Part shown: in pieces, positions 35,597-43,410 of the stretch
How positions within the stretch are numbered: the first letter of the stretch is position 1
How the letters are laid out: each line of letters begins with the position of its first letter
NCBI RefSeq assembly: GCF_046545555.1
Contig: NZ_JBHZTH010000004.1
Location: forward strand, 62,001 to 126,000
Length of the DNA stretch: 64,000 bases
Origin: Winogradskyella sp046545555
Lineage (GTDB): Bacteria; Bacteroidota; Bacteroidia; Flavobacteriales; Flavobacteriaceae
Direction: 5' to 3'
Translations under genes and position numbers: made by a program
Notes under the pieces: generated by a model
Seen by the model: the letters and a program-made list of their open reading frames with translations, nothing else
Told to the model about the DNA's origin: nothing
Databases searched by the model: none

Positions 35597-35680
35597 GAGC
35601 ATATGGTGGAATTGGTATACACACCTGATTGTCAATCAGGCGCTTGAAAAAGTTTAGGGGTTCGAATCCCCTTATGAATT
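35597..35680 (+). tRNA. tRNA-like gene: leucine-type (type II) body with GTC anticodon
   Basis: A cloverleaf can be drawn. D arm GTG/CAC with the Leu-like loop GAATTGGTATA; anticodon stem CCTGA/TCAGG with loop TTGTCAA, anticodon GTC (35631-35633, Asp); long variable arm with CTT/AAG stem (35643-35652); T arm AGGGG-TTCGAAT-CCCCT. The acceptor stem is poor: GAGCATA (35597-35603) against TATGAAT (35673-35679) gives four pairs, one G-T and two mismatches, and base 73 is T. Normal tRNA-Asp is type I with a short variable loop, so this is a hybrid. It has its own terminator (35709-35738). It could be a noncanonical tRNA, a decaying gene or a tRNA-like regulatory RNA. Confidence 0.6.
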
Positions 35681-35708
35681 TTCATCCCATCGGGATTCTA
35701 TATAGATT

Positions 35709-35738
35709 AAAAGCAGGAGTAACTATTCCTGCTTTTTT
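35709..35738 (+). terminator. Terminator of the tRNA-like transcript
   Basis: AAAAGCAGGA and TCCTGCTTTT make a 10 bp stem with an 8-base loop, followed by TT and an AT-rich tail. It lies about 30 bp after the tRNA-like fold. An additional small stem ATCCC/GGGAT (35685-35697) lies between the two. Confidence 0.8.
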
Positions 35739-35880
35739 CATTTTTATAATTATTTGATATCTAGGATATTATATGTCGTATTGGCAAAATAAATACAAGT
35801 ATTTCTATAATATGTCAAGTTGTCTTATAACTCTCTTAAGGTAAAGTTCTTGATATTAGAAGTATATCAAATAAATTAAT

Positions 35881-38800
35881 ATGATAGTTAAATCAATTCA
35901 TCTAAATCAATGGGCAAGTACTCTAGATAGTAAAGGTATATTACCATTATTGGCAAGAAAACTAATATTTGCTAGTCTAAATTTTGACGATATAAAATCG
36001 GCAGATTTCCCAGCTGAAGAAGATACATATATAGGTGGCTATGATGGCATACTAAAAACATCAATAGGGAATAAGTATATACCAGAAGGCGATTCTGTAT
36101 GGGAATTTGGGACTAATTCGGATACAAAAACCAAAGCAAATAAAGATTATGCGAAGAGAACTAAAGATTCTTTGGGAGTAACTAAGTCTGAAACGACATT
36201 TGTTTTTTTAACTTCAAGAGTTTGGGTTGGAAAAACCGAATGGGCTGAAGAAAAAAATAAAGAAGGAATTTGGAAAGATGTAAAATGTTATGATGCCACT
36301 GATTTAGAACAATGGTTAGATATTGCAAGAGGTGTAGATTATTGGATGGCCAACCATTTGCGTTTAACAACAGAAGGTGTCTATATTGGGGAAGATTTTT
36401 GGAGTATTTGGTCTAAAACGGATAAGTTTGAATTTCCTCCAGAAATATTAATAGGAGGTAGGGAAGCAGCAGTAATATCGTTAAAGCATTTATTACTTGA
36501 TTCAACTGGAACTGCGACTTACATGAAAGCTCCAACAACGGATGAAGCCTTAGCTTTTATATTGGCTACTATTGTTTCAATGGAAAGTAAAATGAAAGAG
36601 TCTATTTTATCAAAAACGCTAATTCCAACAGACACCCATAGTTTACAAAGATTGATTAATGAAAAAAGACAATTAATAATTATTCCAAAATGTCAAATCG
36701 AAGAAATTGATATTGCCAAAGCAAAATCTAATAATCATATTATTATTGTTCCGTCAACAATAAACAGTTCTAAAAAAAATGATGAAATTGTTTTGCCGAT
36801 TATTGAATTCGAGCCATTTATCGAATCTTTAAAAAAGATGGGGATTGGAAATGAAAAGTCTAGGCAATTATCTAAAAATACAGCCAGAAATATTAGTGTT
36901 TTAAGGCGTACTCTTAAAGTAAGTGATGCAGAACCAAAATGGTATACGGCAACTGAAAAAAGAAGCTTATTACCAATTCTATTATTAGCTAGATTCAAAA
37001 GCACAAATCAATATGACAGGGAAATAGTTCAAAATATTAGTGAAAAAAAGTACAGCGAGTTTGAAAAAACACTTAGAGAACTTTTAGCGTTGGAAGAAAC
37101 AAATGTTCTCTTTGTTAATGATAATTGGCGTTTAATTTCCCATACAGATAGTTGGCTGTTTATGGCTAAGCATATAACTGCCGAAGATTTAGAAAGGTTT
37201 ACGAAAATCGCTATTGAAGTATTAAGTGAACATAATCCGGCTTTAGATTTAAAGCCAGAAGAGCGATATATGGCAGCTATTCACAAGGCAATACCTAAAT
37301 ATAGTACTGAATTAAAAAGAGGTATCGCTGAAACTCTTATTATATTATCAGTTTATGGTGAAGAGTTTGGTGTTAATTGTGGTTTCTCACCTGAGTTATA
37401 TGTCAATAATATCATTAGAGAGATACTGAAAAATGGTGATGCAAATACTTGGAGGTCATTGTCAAGTAATTTAATGAGGCTAGGAGAGGCAGCTCCATCA
37501 ATTATGTTAGAAGAAATAGATTCATTAGTTACTTCTGATAAACTTGATTCATTTTTTGAGGTTGAAGATACTATGTTAAGTAAGAATAGCTATTTACCTT
37601 ACCTATTATGGACTTTAGAACAAATAGCTTGGATGCCTGAAAACTTATCCAAAGTATCATTGATTATTTGTCAGCTAATTGAAAAAGGCCCAAAAGATTA
37701 CCCAAATGCAAACACACCTCTGGCAACTCTAAACTCAATTTATAGAAGCTGGTATCCACAGACTTTAGCTCCATTAAAAATAAGAATAAAAGCGTTAGAG
37801 TTAATACGTAAGCGCTTTCCAGATATAGCATATATTTTATTTAATAATCTGATAGGCAAACAGCACGATGTGGCTTTTCATGGTAGTCGAATGGAATGGA
37901 GACTTTTCAATAATATTGAGGATGTGTCAGTGACTAACCGAGAAAGGTCGGAAATGGAAGATTTTGCAATTTCAAATTTAATTGAGCTTGCTGGTAATAG
38001 TCCTGCAAAAATATCATCATTAATAGACAAATTAGATGTTTTTACTAATGTAAAAATAAATGATGCTTTGGAGCATATCAGTAATAATATTCCCACTAGT
38101 GAAGAAGATAGGTCTATAGTTTATCACGCATTTAGAAATTTAATTGGTAAACATCGAAGCTTTCAACAAGCAAGATGGGCTCTACCAATTGATATCCTTA
38201 ATGAGTTTGAAACAGTGGCTCTTAAATTTGAGCCAAAAGACCTTGTTTTAAAGGATATCTATTTATTTGAAGATAGTTATCCTGAATTTTTTGAAGGCAA
38301 GGATGAGATGAATATTGATGAAAACAATAAAATTATTGTATCCAAAAGAGTTGATTTTTTAATTGATTTTCTTAAAAGTAATTCATTAGATGACGTTATT
38401 GAACTTGCTTCAACATTGGAATACCCAATGTACTTAGGAGAAGCTCTGGCAAAAATCACATTAGATGAAAATATAGAAAATAAAATACTAAACCTATTAG
38501 GAAGTAAAATAGAAAAGAATGAGCAACTGGCTTCTCAATATGTGAGAACCAAAGAATCACAAATAGGTTTTAAAACTTGTATAGAAATTTTTAATAAACT
38601 GAAAACTGATAATGCAAATGAAATGCAACAATCACTGTTTCTACTTGCTTTATCACCAAATGTTCAATTATGGAAGTTTATTGAGACACTTAACAATAAA
38701 AATATTGAAGAATATTATTGGCAGAATAAATATGATTGGGTACCACCTGATGAAGAAAGCTTTAAATATGCAATTTCTAAATTCCTTCAATATGATAGAA

Positions 38801-39675
38801 CTATTGCTGTTTTAAATCATTTGGGACATCCTGAACGAGTGAAAAAATATGAGACAACAGATATTATTAAACTCTTAAGAGATGCAAAAATAACTGACTT
38901 TGTAAACCCAACAAACAGTAGACTTCACACATGGTCAATCCAAAACATCTTCTCAGAATTGGATTCTAGAGCTGATATAGTAGAAGATGAGATTGCTGTT
39001 TTAGAATTGAAATACCTATTTGATTTAAATGATTTTAATAGTAAAAGAAAACCTAGATTTTTATTTAAAGCTATTGCTAAAGAGCCCGAGTTATTCAGTC
39101 ATTTTTTAAATGAAGTTTATGTTCCAAATGGTATGAGTGATGAAGAAAAAGCAGAAAGACGCTCCAAAAGAACAAAAGAGGAGTCAGATCTTATTTTTTC
39201 TAAGCATAAAATTCTAGAAAACATTAACATTATCCCTGGCACAAATGATGAAGCTGTTATTGATGGAGATAAACTAAAAGCTTGGATAAGTAAAGTTAGA
39301 GAATTAGCTAAAAAAGATGACAGGCTTGAATCCGTAGAAGGAGTAATAGGTACACTATTATCTAAATATCCAAAAGGATTGCACGAAACTTGGTTTCCTT
39401 CAGTAATTTTAGAAACATTAGAGGAAATTAATTCTCATAGAATGCTACTTATGTTTGAAATAGGAATTACAAATAGTAGAGGAGTTACCGTTAGAGGAGC
39501 TCATGCAGGTGGTAATTTAGAGTATGACCAAGCTAAAATTTATGATGAAATTTATAATTTGACTTATGTCGAATTTCCAATTGTTTCAAACGTTTTTAAA
39601 CGCATAAGAGATGATTATAATAGGCGAGCCAAACGGGAGGATAATGAAGCGTTAGGTGGCAAGTTGAATTACTAA
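35881..39675 (+). CDS. Large cytoplasmic protein with restriction-endonuclease-like N-terminus
   Basis: 1,264 residues, no signal peptide or membrane segment. Residues ~1-155 look like a PD-(D/E)XK-type nuclease domain: GGYDG (Asp55), VWEFGT (Glu75), then a Lys-rich DTKTKANKDYAKRT, and CYDATDLEQWLDIA, a stretch common at the end of Mrr-like domains. Catalysis is uncertain because Glu75 is followed by FG, not xK. Residues ~190-330 have alternating strands and helices without a readable Walker A, perhaps a degenerate NTPase. The remaining ~900 residues are helical, repeat-like. I cannot name the family; large proteins with this build are often antiphage factors, which is inference. It follows the tRNA-like gene and its terminator, and stands alone on the plus strand. 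Confidence 0.75.
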   Translation: MIVKSIHLNQWASTLDSKGILPLLARKLIFASLNFDDIKSADFPAEEDTYIGGYDGILKTSIGNKYIPEGDSVWEFGTNSDTKTKANKDYAKRTKDSLGVTKSETTFVFLTSRVWVGKTEWAEEKNKEGIWKDVKCYDATDLEQWLDIARGVDYWMANHLRLTTEGVYIGEDFWSIWSKTDKFEFPPEILIGGREAAVISLKHLLLDSTGTATYMKAPTTDEALAFILATIVSMESKMKESILSKTLIPTDTHSLQRLINEKRQLIIIPKCQIEEIDIAKAKSNNHIIIVPSTINSSKKNDEIVLPIIEFEPFIESLKKMGIGNEKSRQLSKNTARNISVLRRTLKVSDAEPKWYTATEKRSLLPILLLARFKSTNQYDREIVQNISEKKYSEFEKTLRELLALEETNVLFVNDNWRLISHTDSWLFMAKHITAEDLERFTKIAIEVLSEHNPALDLKPEERYMAAIHKAIPKYSTELKRGIAETLIILSVYGEEFGVNCGFSPELYVNNIIREILKNGDANTWRSLSSNLMRLGEAAPSIMLEEIDSLVTSDKLDSFFEVEDTMLSKNSYLPYLLWTLEQIAWMPENLSKVSLIICQLIEKGPKDYPNANTPLATLNSIYRSWYPQTLAPLKIRIKALELIRKRFPDIAYILFNNLIGKQHDVAFHGSRMEWRLFNNIEDVSVTNRERSEMEDFAISNLIELAGNSPAKISSLIDKLDVFTNVKINDALEHISNNIPTSEEDRSIVYHAFRNLIGKHRSFQQARWALPIDILNEFETVALKFEPKDLVLKDIYLFEDSYPEFFEGKDEMNIDENNKIIVSKRVDFLIDFLKSNSLDDVIELASTLEYPMYLGEALAKITLDENIENKILNLLGSKIEKNEQLASQYVRTKESQIGFKTCIEIFNKLKTDNANEMQQSLFLLALSPNVQLWKFIETLNNKNIEEYYWQNKYDWVPPDEESFKYAISKFLQYDRTIAVLNHLGHPERVKKYETTDIIKLLRDAKITDFVNPTNSRLHTWSIQNIFSELDSRADIVEDEIAVLELKYLFDLNDFNSKRKPRFLFKAIAKEPELFSHFLNEVYVPNGMSDEEKAERRSKRTKEESDLIFSKHKILENINIIPGTNDEAVIDGDKLKAWISKVRELAKKDDRLESVEGVIGTLLSKYPKGLHETWFPSVILETLEEINSHRMLLMFEIGITNSRGVTVRGAHAGGNLEYDQAKIYDEIYNLTYVEFPIVSNVFKRIRDDYNRRAKREDNEALGGKLNY

Positions 39676-39681
39676 GTTTTG

Positions 39682-39710
39682 CCCTCATAAAATTTTGGTT
39701 AAAGCAATAG
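39682..39710. repeat. Direct repeat 1 flanking the 69-codon ORF
   Basis: CCTCATAAAATTTTGG followed by TTAAAGCAATAG; recurs at 40019-40046 with about three differences. The bases after it (GATGGGATTCTGT) resemble those after the tRNA-like gene (ATCGGGATTCTAT at 35689-35701), and CCCTCATAAAATTTT resembles that gene's 3' end (CCCCTTATGAATTTT). Confidence 0.6.
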
Positions 39711-39764
39711 ACGATGGGATTCTGTCGAGGAAATTTAGAGTATTAATTTATTAAAAGTAAAAAT

Positions 39765-39974
39765 ATGTTAGGATTATCAAATTTAGTCACGGAGTTAGGA
39801 ACTAGTGGCATGTTTAGTAGCGTTGAATCTGTAGATTATTATGCCATAAGTAAGGATCATTTAGGTGACATTAAAGCTACGTTTAATGATCAAATAATTA
39901 AGGTTCAAGTTTATTCTGGTGACGATTTCGAATCTATAGCCAAGAAAATAATTGATAAAGCGGAATTCAGTTAA
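39765..39974 (+). CDS. Small cytoplasmic protein of unknown function
   Basis: 69 residues from an ATG at 39765. The sequence (MLGLSNLVTELGTSGMFSSV at the start, IKVQVYSGDDFESIAKKIID near the end) is protein-like, acidic and soluble. No family is recognised. It sits in a 340 bp segment bounded by direct repeats (39682-39710 and 40019-40046), 90 bp after the 1,264-residue gene. It could be a partner, inhibitor or antitoxin-like factor, but nothing in the sequence proves that. It may also be a remnant of a longer gene. Confidence 0.5.
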   Translation: MLGLSNLVTELGTSGMFSSVESVDYYAISKDHLGDIKATFNDQIIKVQVYSGDDFESIAKKIIDKAEFS

Positions 39975-40018
39975 AAGATTGCAATATTATGTAAAATAGA
40001 ACCTCAATGTTTAGCTCG

Positions 40019-40046
40019 GCCTCATAAAATTTTGGTAAAACAATAG
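40019..40046. repeat. Direct repeat 2 flanking the 69-codon ORF
   Basis: GCCTCATAAAATTTTGG followed by TAAAACAATAG; near-copy of 39682-39710 in the same orientation, 337 bp away. Confidence 0.6.
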
Positions 40047-40862
40047 GTGAGTGGAGCGTAATATTTTAGACTATACAAATGCGATTATCCAGTGGATGAT
40101 TGTATTTGGATACAACACTTTACTAAATGCATGTTTCGAATCGTATTTAGCTAATAATGTCCACAGGACATTCTCTTAACGCTAAATAATCTAAAATTTA
40201 GCGAATGAGCCGTTAATTGTTTCCAAAATTATATGCAGCCTTGAATTTTTGTTTCTTTTGTTTCAAGACAAAAGATATAGAAACTTAAAAAAAGCCCATT
40301 TGGAATTCTAAATATAACAAGTGCATAGAATTTTATTTTTACTCACGTATTTACTTAATTAGATAAAACTTTAAATGAGTTCGTGAATCTCGTAAAAACT
40401 CGATTTCTCAAAATTTATGCTCTTGTGGCAATCCACGAGAATCGTCTAAAATTTTTTATCACGTACATTTTGTCGTTTACGCGATTTTTAATAGAAGTAA
40501 AAAGCTAGCTTTTATTGTGCGGCTGGCAAGCGGCTGTAAATTGCATATAAAATAAATTACAATAGTAATTTGATTTTATCAACGCAATCGAGCGTTTGAC
40601 AGCGGACATTTGACATACTATTCAATTAAAAGCATCCAGTGGATGGTTTTAGTTGGATACGCAATTAGTTCTGTAGTTTGTTTAAACTAATAGTTTCAAA
40701 CTCACAATTAGCTTGTACATAATCATTAACGTTATAGAACACTGCGTGATTCTAGAACTATGATTATGTCAAATATCACTGAAAAGCGCTATTACGCTAA
40801 TTGTTGTATTATGTCCTATAATTTACATTATGTAAAATAGTATTTTAATAAATTAGAATAGT
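40047..40862. other. Structured noncoding region with repeats and hairpins
   Basis: No gene is seen in ~815 bp. An ungapped 27 bp direct repeat occurs at 40087-40113 and 40634-40660; each copy starts with the palindrome-like ATCCAGTGGATG and ends TTGGATAC. AATGTCC-ACA-GGACATT is a small hairpin near 40157-40173. TCTTTTGT/ACAAAAGA forms another around 40255-40276. A nested set of inverted repeats lies at 40704-40804. TGTCCTATAATTTAC at 40813-40827 matches a segment near 33455. The region looks like a scar of repeated insertions and deletions or holds unknown noncoding RNA. Confidence 0.5.
40704..40804. repeat. Three nested inverted repeats
   Basis: Outer arms ACAATTAGC (40704-40712) and GCTAATTGT (40796-40804); middle arms ACATAATCAT (40717-40726) and ATGATTATGT (40760-40769); inner arms TAGAA (40735-40739) and TTCTA (40750-40754). 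All are perfect and correctly nested, so a single strand could fold into a long interrupted stem. Integron attC sites have such a plan, but no core site GTTRRRY is convincingly placed. Confidence 0.5.
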
Positions 40863-41585
40863 CTAAAACATTGCTTTAAGTTCTGCTAATTCCTTTTCTA
40901 AAACAGCTTCCATTTCTTCAAGCTGTCCGTCGTAACCATTTGTATACAAAAATTTCATGTGTACCACGCGATTTCTATAATCATCAGAACCAAAATATTT
41001 ATATTCCTCTATTGTAAAACTAGAGTTATCTATTACTAATTTCTCGTACCAATTAAAATTATCTTTTATGTAGCGTAAGTTTGCAATGAGTTCATTTTTA
41101 ATAATATCTTCCATTGGCCGTAATCCAAGCTCTACAGATTTATAGACTTGTTCAATTTGCACTAACTTATTAGAAATATCAGAATTAATTAGCGATGCTT
41201 TTTCAATAATTGATGATACAATTGGGTTTACAGGTAAAAATTGAATGTTTATAGTAACCAAAAACGGTGCTTGCAATACGGCATTCAATTTTTCGGAGTC
41301 GGTCTTATCTTTTTTTAGATATAAATCGTAGAGTTTTAAATCTTCGGCAATTGCAGATCTCACCTCTTTAATAATAACGAGATCTTCTTCTATTTTCTTT
41401 TCAATTTGTAATGCGATTTTTCTTGTATCTTCTTCAAGCGTCTTGTTTTCATTAAAGTTATTAATGGTTACTGCAACCAAAATACCGATAACAACAAGTA
41501 AAATTTCCCCTATAGCATAAGCCAAATAATTTTTTAGACGCTTCCCTTCTATCATTTTAAATCGTAATCCGTTAAATAATTTCAT
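40863..41585 (-). CDS. DUF6090-family membrane protein
   Basis: 240 residues. The N-terminal block KRLKNYLAYAIGEILLVVIG followed by ILVAVTINNFNE is the hallmark of DUF6090, a family abundant in flavobacteria, and forms the single transmembrane segment. The rest is helical and probably periplasmic. Function unknown. It is the last gene of a three-gene minus-strand operon, 19 bp after the cyclase gene, so it may take part in the cyclase signalling or be a genomic neighbour only. Confidence 0.85.
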   Translation of the reverse strand: MKLFNGLRFKMIEGKRLKNYLAYAIGEILLVVIGILVAVTINNFNENKTLEEDTRKIALQIEKKIEEDLVIIKEVRSAIAEDLKLYDLYLKKDKTDSEKLNAVLQAPFLVTINIQFLPVNPIVSSIIEKASLINSDISNKLVQIEQVYKSVELGLRPMEDIIKNELIANLRYIKDNFNWYEKLVIDNSSFTIEEYKYFGSDDYRNRVVHMKFLYTNGYDGQLEEMEAVLEKELAELKAMF

Positions 41586-41604
41586 ATAATATTAAAGAAT
41601 TTTA

Positions 41605-43410
41605 CTATGAGTTTACAAAATACATTTTCATTGAACCTCTATTTTTTACATCGAGCTCACCACGATATTCACAATCAAACTCAGATTTGAGAATATTATA
41701 AGTATCTTCAGAAATGTTGATACGTCCTGGTTTAGAATTACTTTCCATACGTGATGCAATATTTACAGTATCTCCCCAAATATCATAAGCGAATTTTTTA
41801 GTACCAACGACTCCAGCTACTACAGGTCCTGTGTTAATTCCAATCCTAATATCAAAATCTGCTGTTGTAATATCATCGAATTTAGCATTGGAGACAAAAG
41901 CATTCATTTCCTTAGCAGCTAATACCATCTCTTTAGCTTGGTCCACATTATCATAACTCAAACCACCAACAGCCATATAGGCATCTCCAATAGTTTTAAT
42001 TTTTTCTAGACCATGTTTTTCCATGATTAAATCAAACTCAGAAAAATAATAATCTATAGTTTCTACGAGCTTCTCTGGTGAAAGATTCTCAGCATAACTC
42101 GTAAACCCTTTAAAGTCGGAAAACAAAACAGTAACCGAAGGATACTTTTTAGCCGCTACTCTACCCTTATCTTTTAGCTCTTGAGCGGTTTCTTCTGGCA
42201 GAATATTAAGCAGTAATTTATCTGAACGGTCTTTTTCAGCCGCAATTATTTTATTGGTCTTCTTTACAAATTTATTTTTCTTAAATAAATTATAGGCTAA
42301 TATACCAATGAGGAATAACACACCAATTGTTGACCATAGCATAATGCGTTGCGTCTTACGCTTTTGAGTTTCAAGTTCTAATTCAGCTAATGTTTTACTG
42401 TTTGTAGCATTAGAAATTTTCTGAACCTCTTCAATATTTCGGATGCTATCTCTATAAATAATATAGTCCCGATAATAACTTAAAGCAAAGTCTCCATTGC
42501 CAGCTTTTTCATTGAGTTCAGAAAGTTTAAGGTTAGCGTCTCTTATTTGTTCCTTTAAACCATAGGCCTTTGCTAAATTTAAACTACGATTAGCAAATTT
42601 AAAAGCCAAATCAAAATTTTCCTTGTCAACATATATATCAGCTAAATATGTTAAATAAACAGATATTGGATAATAATCTTCTAAACCTTCTAGAATACTA
42701 ATGGCTTCATTTATTTTATCTTCCGCGAGTTCATCTTTATTTTGCTCGGCATAAACCATTCCTATATTTCCTAAGTTGTATGCTTTTCCGACTAAATAAT
42801 TTCTTTTTTCAAAAATAGTACTAGATTCTTCAAAATATAACAATGCCTTATTATACTCTTCAATTCTAGTTAGCCAATCACCAGCATTTAAAAGTGCAGA
42901 TGCTAAATTCAATGAATCCGGAATCTTCCTTAACAACTCAATTCCCTGAATATAGTGTTGCTCAGCAAACTCATTGTTCTCCATAAGAACATAAGTATCA
43001 GCTATAGAAACCTGAAGTATTCCTATAGTATTTTTATCTTTAGTCTGTTCTGCATACTCAAGACCTTTAAGAAACGCTTCTATAACCTTTGAATTTTCTC
43101 CCTTAATGAGAAACGCATTTCCTTTCGCTAGGTATCCAATTTTAAGAGCTCTTAAAGCAGAATCTTTTGGTTTTAAATTAACAGCTTTCTTAATAAGGAT
43201 ATTGGCATAATATAAGGCAGAGTCAGGATTAACTTCAGATTCGGCAATACGAATTAAAAGTAAATGTTCAGGAATCTCGTATTTACCTGATTGGTATAAG
43301 GCTTTTAAATGATCTGCTTTTTTTTGGTTTTGACCACAAATCTTTTGTGTACAGAAAAAAATAAGACCTATACAGCATATATAGGTCTTTATATTGTTTA
43401 ACATCATCAT
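41605..43410 (-). CDS. TPR-containing membrane class III adenylate cyclase
   Basis: 601 residues. Signal peptide (to KICGQ), TPR repeats about residues 30-300 placed outside the inner membrane, a transmembrane segment near 345-365, a short linker helix with LLLNILPEETAQELKDKG, and a class III cyclase domain from ~410. Metal-binding Asp residues are in TVLFSDFKGFT and TIGDAYMAVGG. Lys in KIKTIGD and Asp in AYDIWGDTVNIASRME fit the ATP-selective (adenylate) pattern, and the Asn/Arg of NIASRME are present, so it should be active. Its ATG overlaps the stop of the upstream gene (TAATG), indicating translational coupling. The sensor half is related to the degraded kinase at 32048-33404. Confidence 0.9.
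   Translation of the reverse strand: MMMLNNIKTYICCIGLIFFCTQKICGQNQKKADHLKALYQSGKYEIPEHLLLIRIAESEVNPDSALYYANILIKKAVNLKPKDSALRALKIGYLAKGNAFLIKGENSKVIEAFLKGLEYAEQTKDKNTIGILQVSIADTYVLMENNEFAEQHYIQGIELLRKIPDSLNLASALLNAGDWLTRIEEYNKALLYFEESSTIFEKRNYLVGKAYNLGNIGMVYAEQNKDELAEDKINEAISILEGLEDYYPISVYLTYLADIYVDKENFDLAFKFANRSLNLAKAYGLKEQIRDANLKLSELNEKAGNGDFALSYYRDYIIYRDSIRNIEEVQKISNATNSKTLAELELETQKRKTQRIMLWSTIGVLFLIGILAYNLFKKNKFVKKTNKIIAAEKDRSDKLLLNILPEETAQELKDKGRVAAKKYPSVTVLFSDFKGFTSYAENLSPEKLVETIDYYFSEFDLIMEKHGLEKIKTIGDAYMAVGGLSYDNVDQAKEMVLAAKEMNAFVSNAKFDDITTADFDIRIGINTGPVVAGVVGTKKFAYDIWGDTVNIASRMESNSKPGRINISEDTYNILKSEFDCEYRGELDVKNRGSMKMYFVNS

Noticed and set aside
36182..38815. Short frames inside the 1,264-residue gene
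   Set aside because: All are antisense or alternate-frame shadows of that gene.
40704..40804. Integron attC site
   Set aside because: Nested arms fit the general plan, but no integrase, no GTTRRRY core in the right place and no cassette series are visible.
31680..40862. Insertion sequence or prophage
   Set aside because: No transposase, integrase or phage structural gene was found; only repeats and remnants support mobility.
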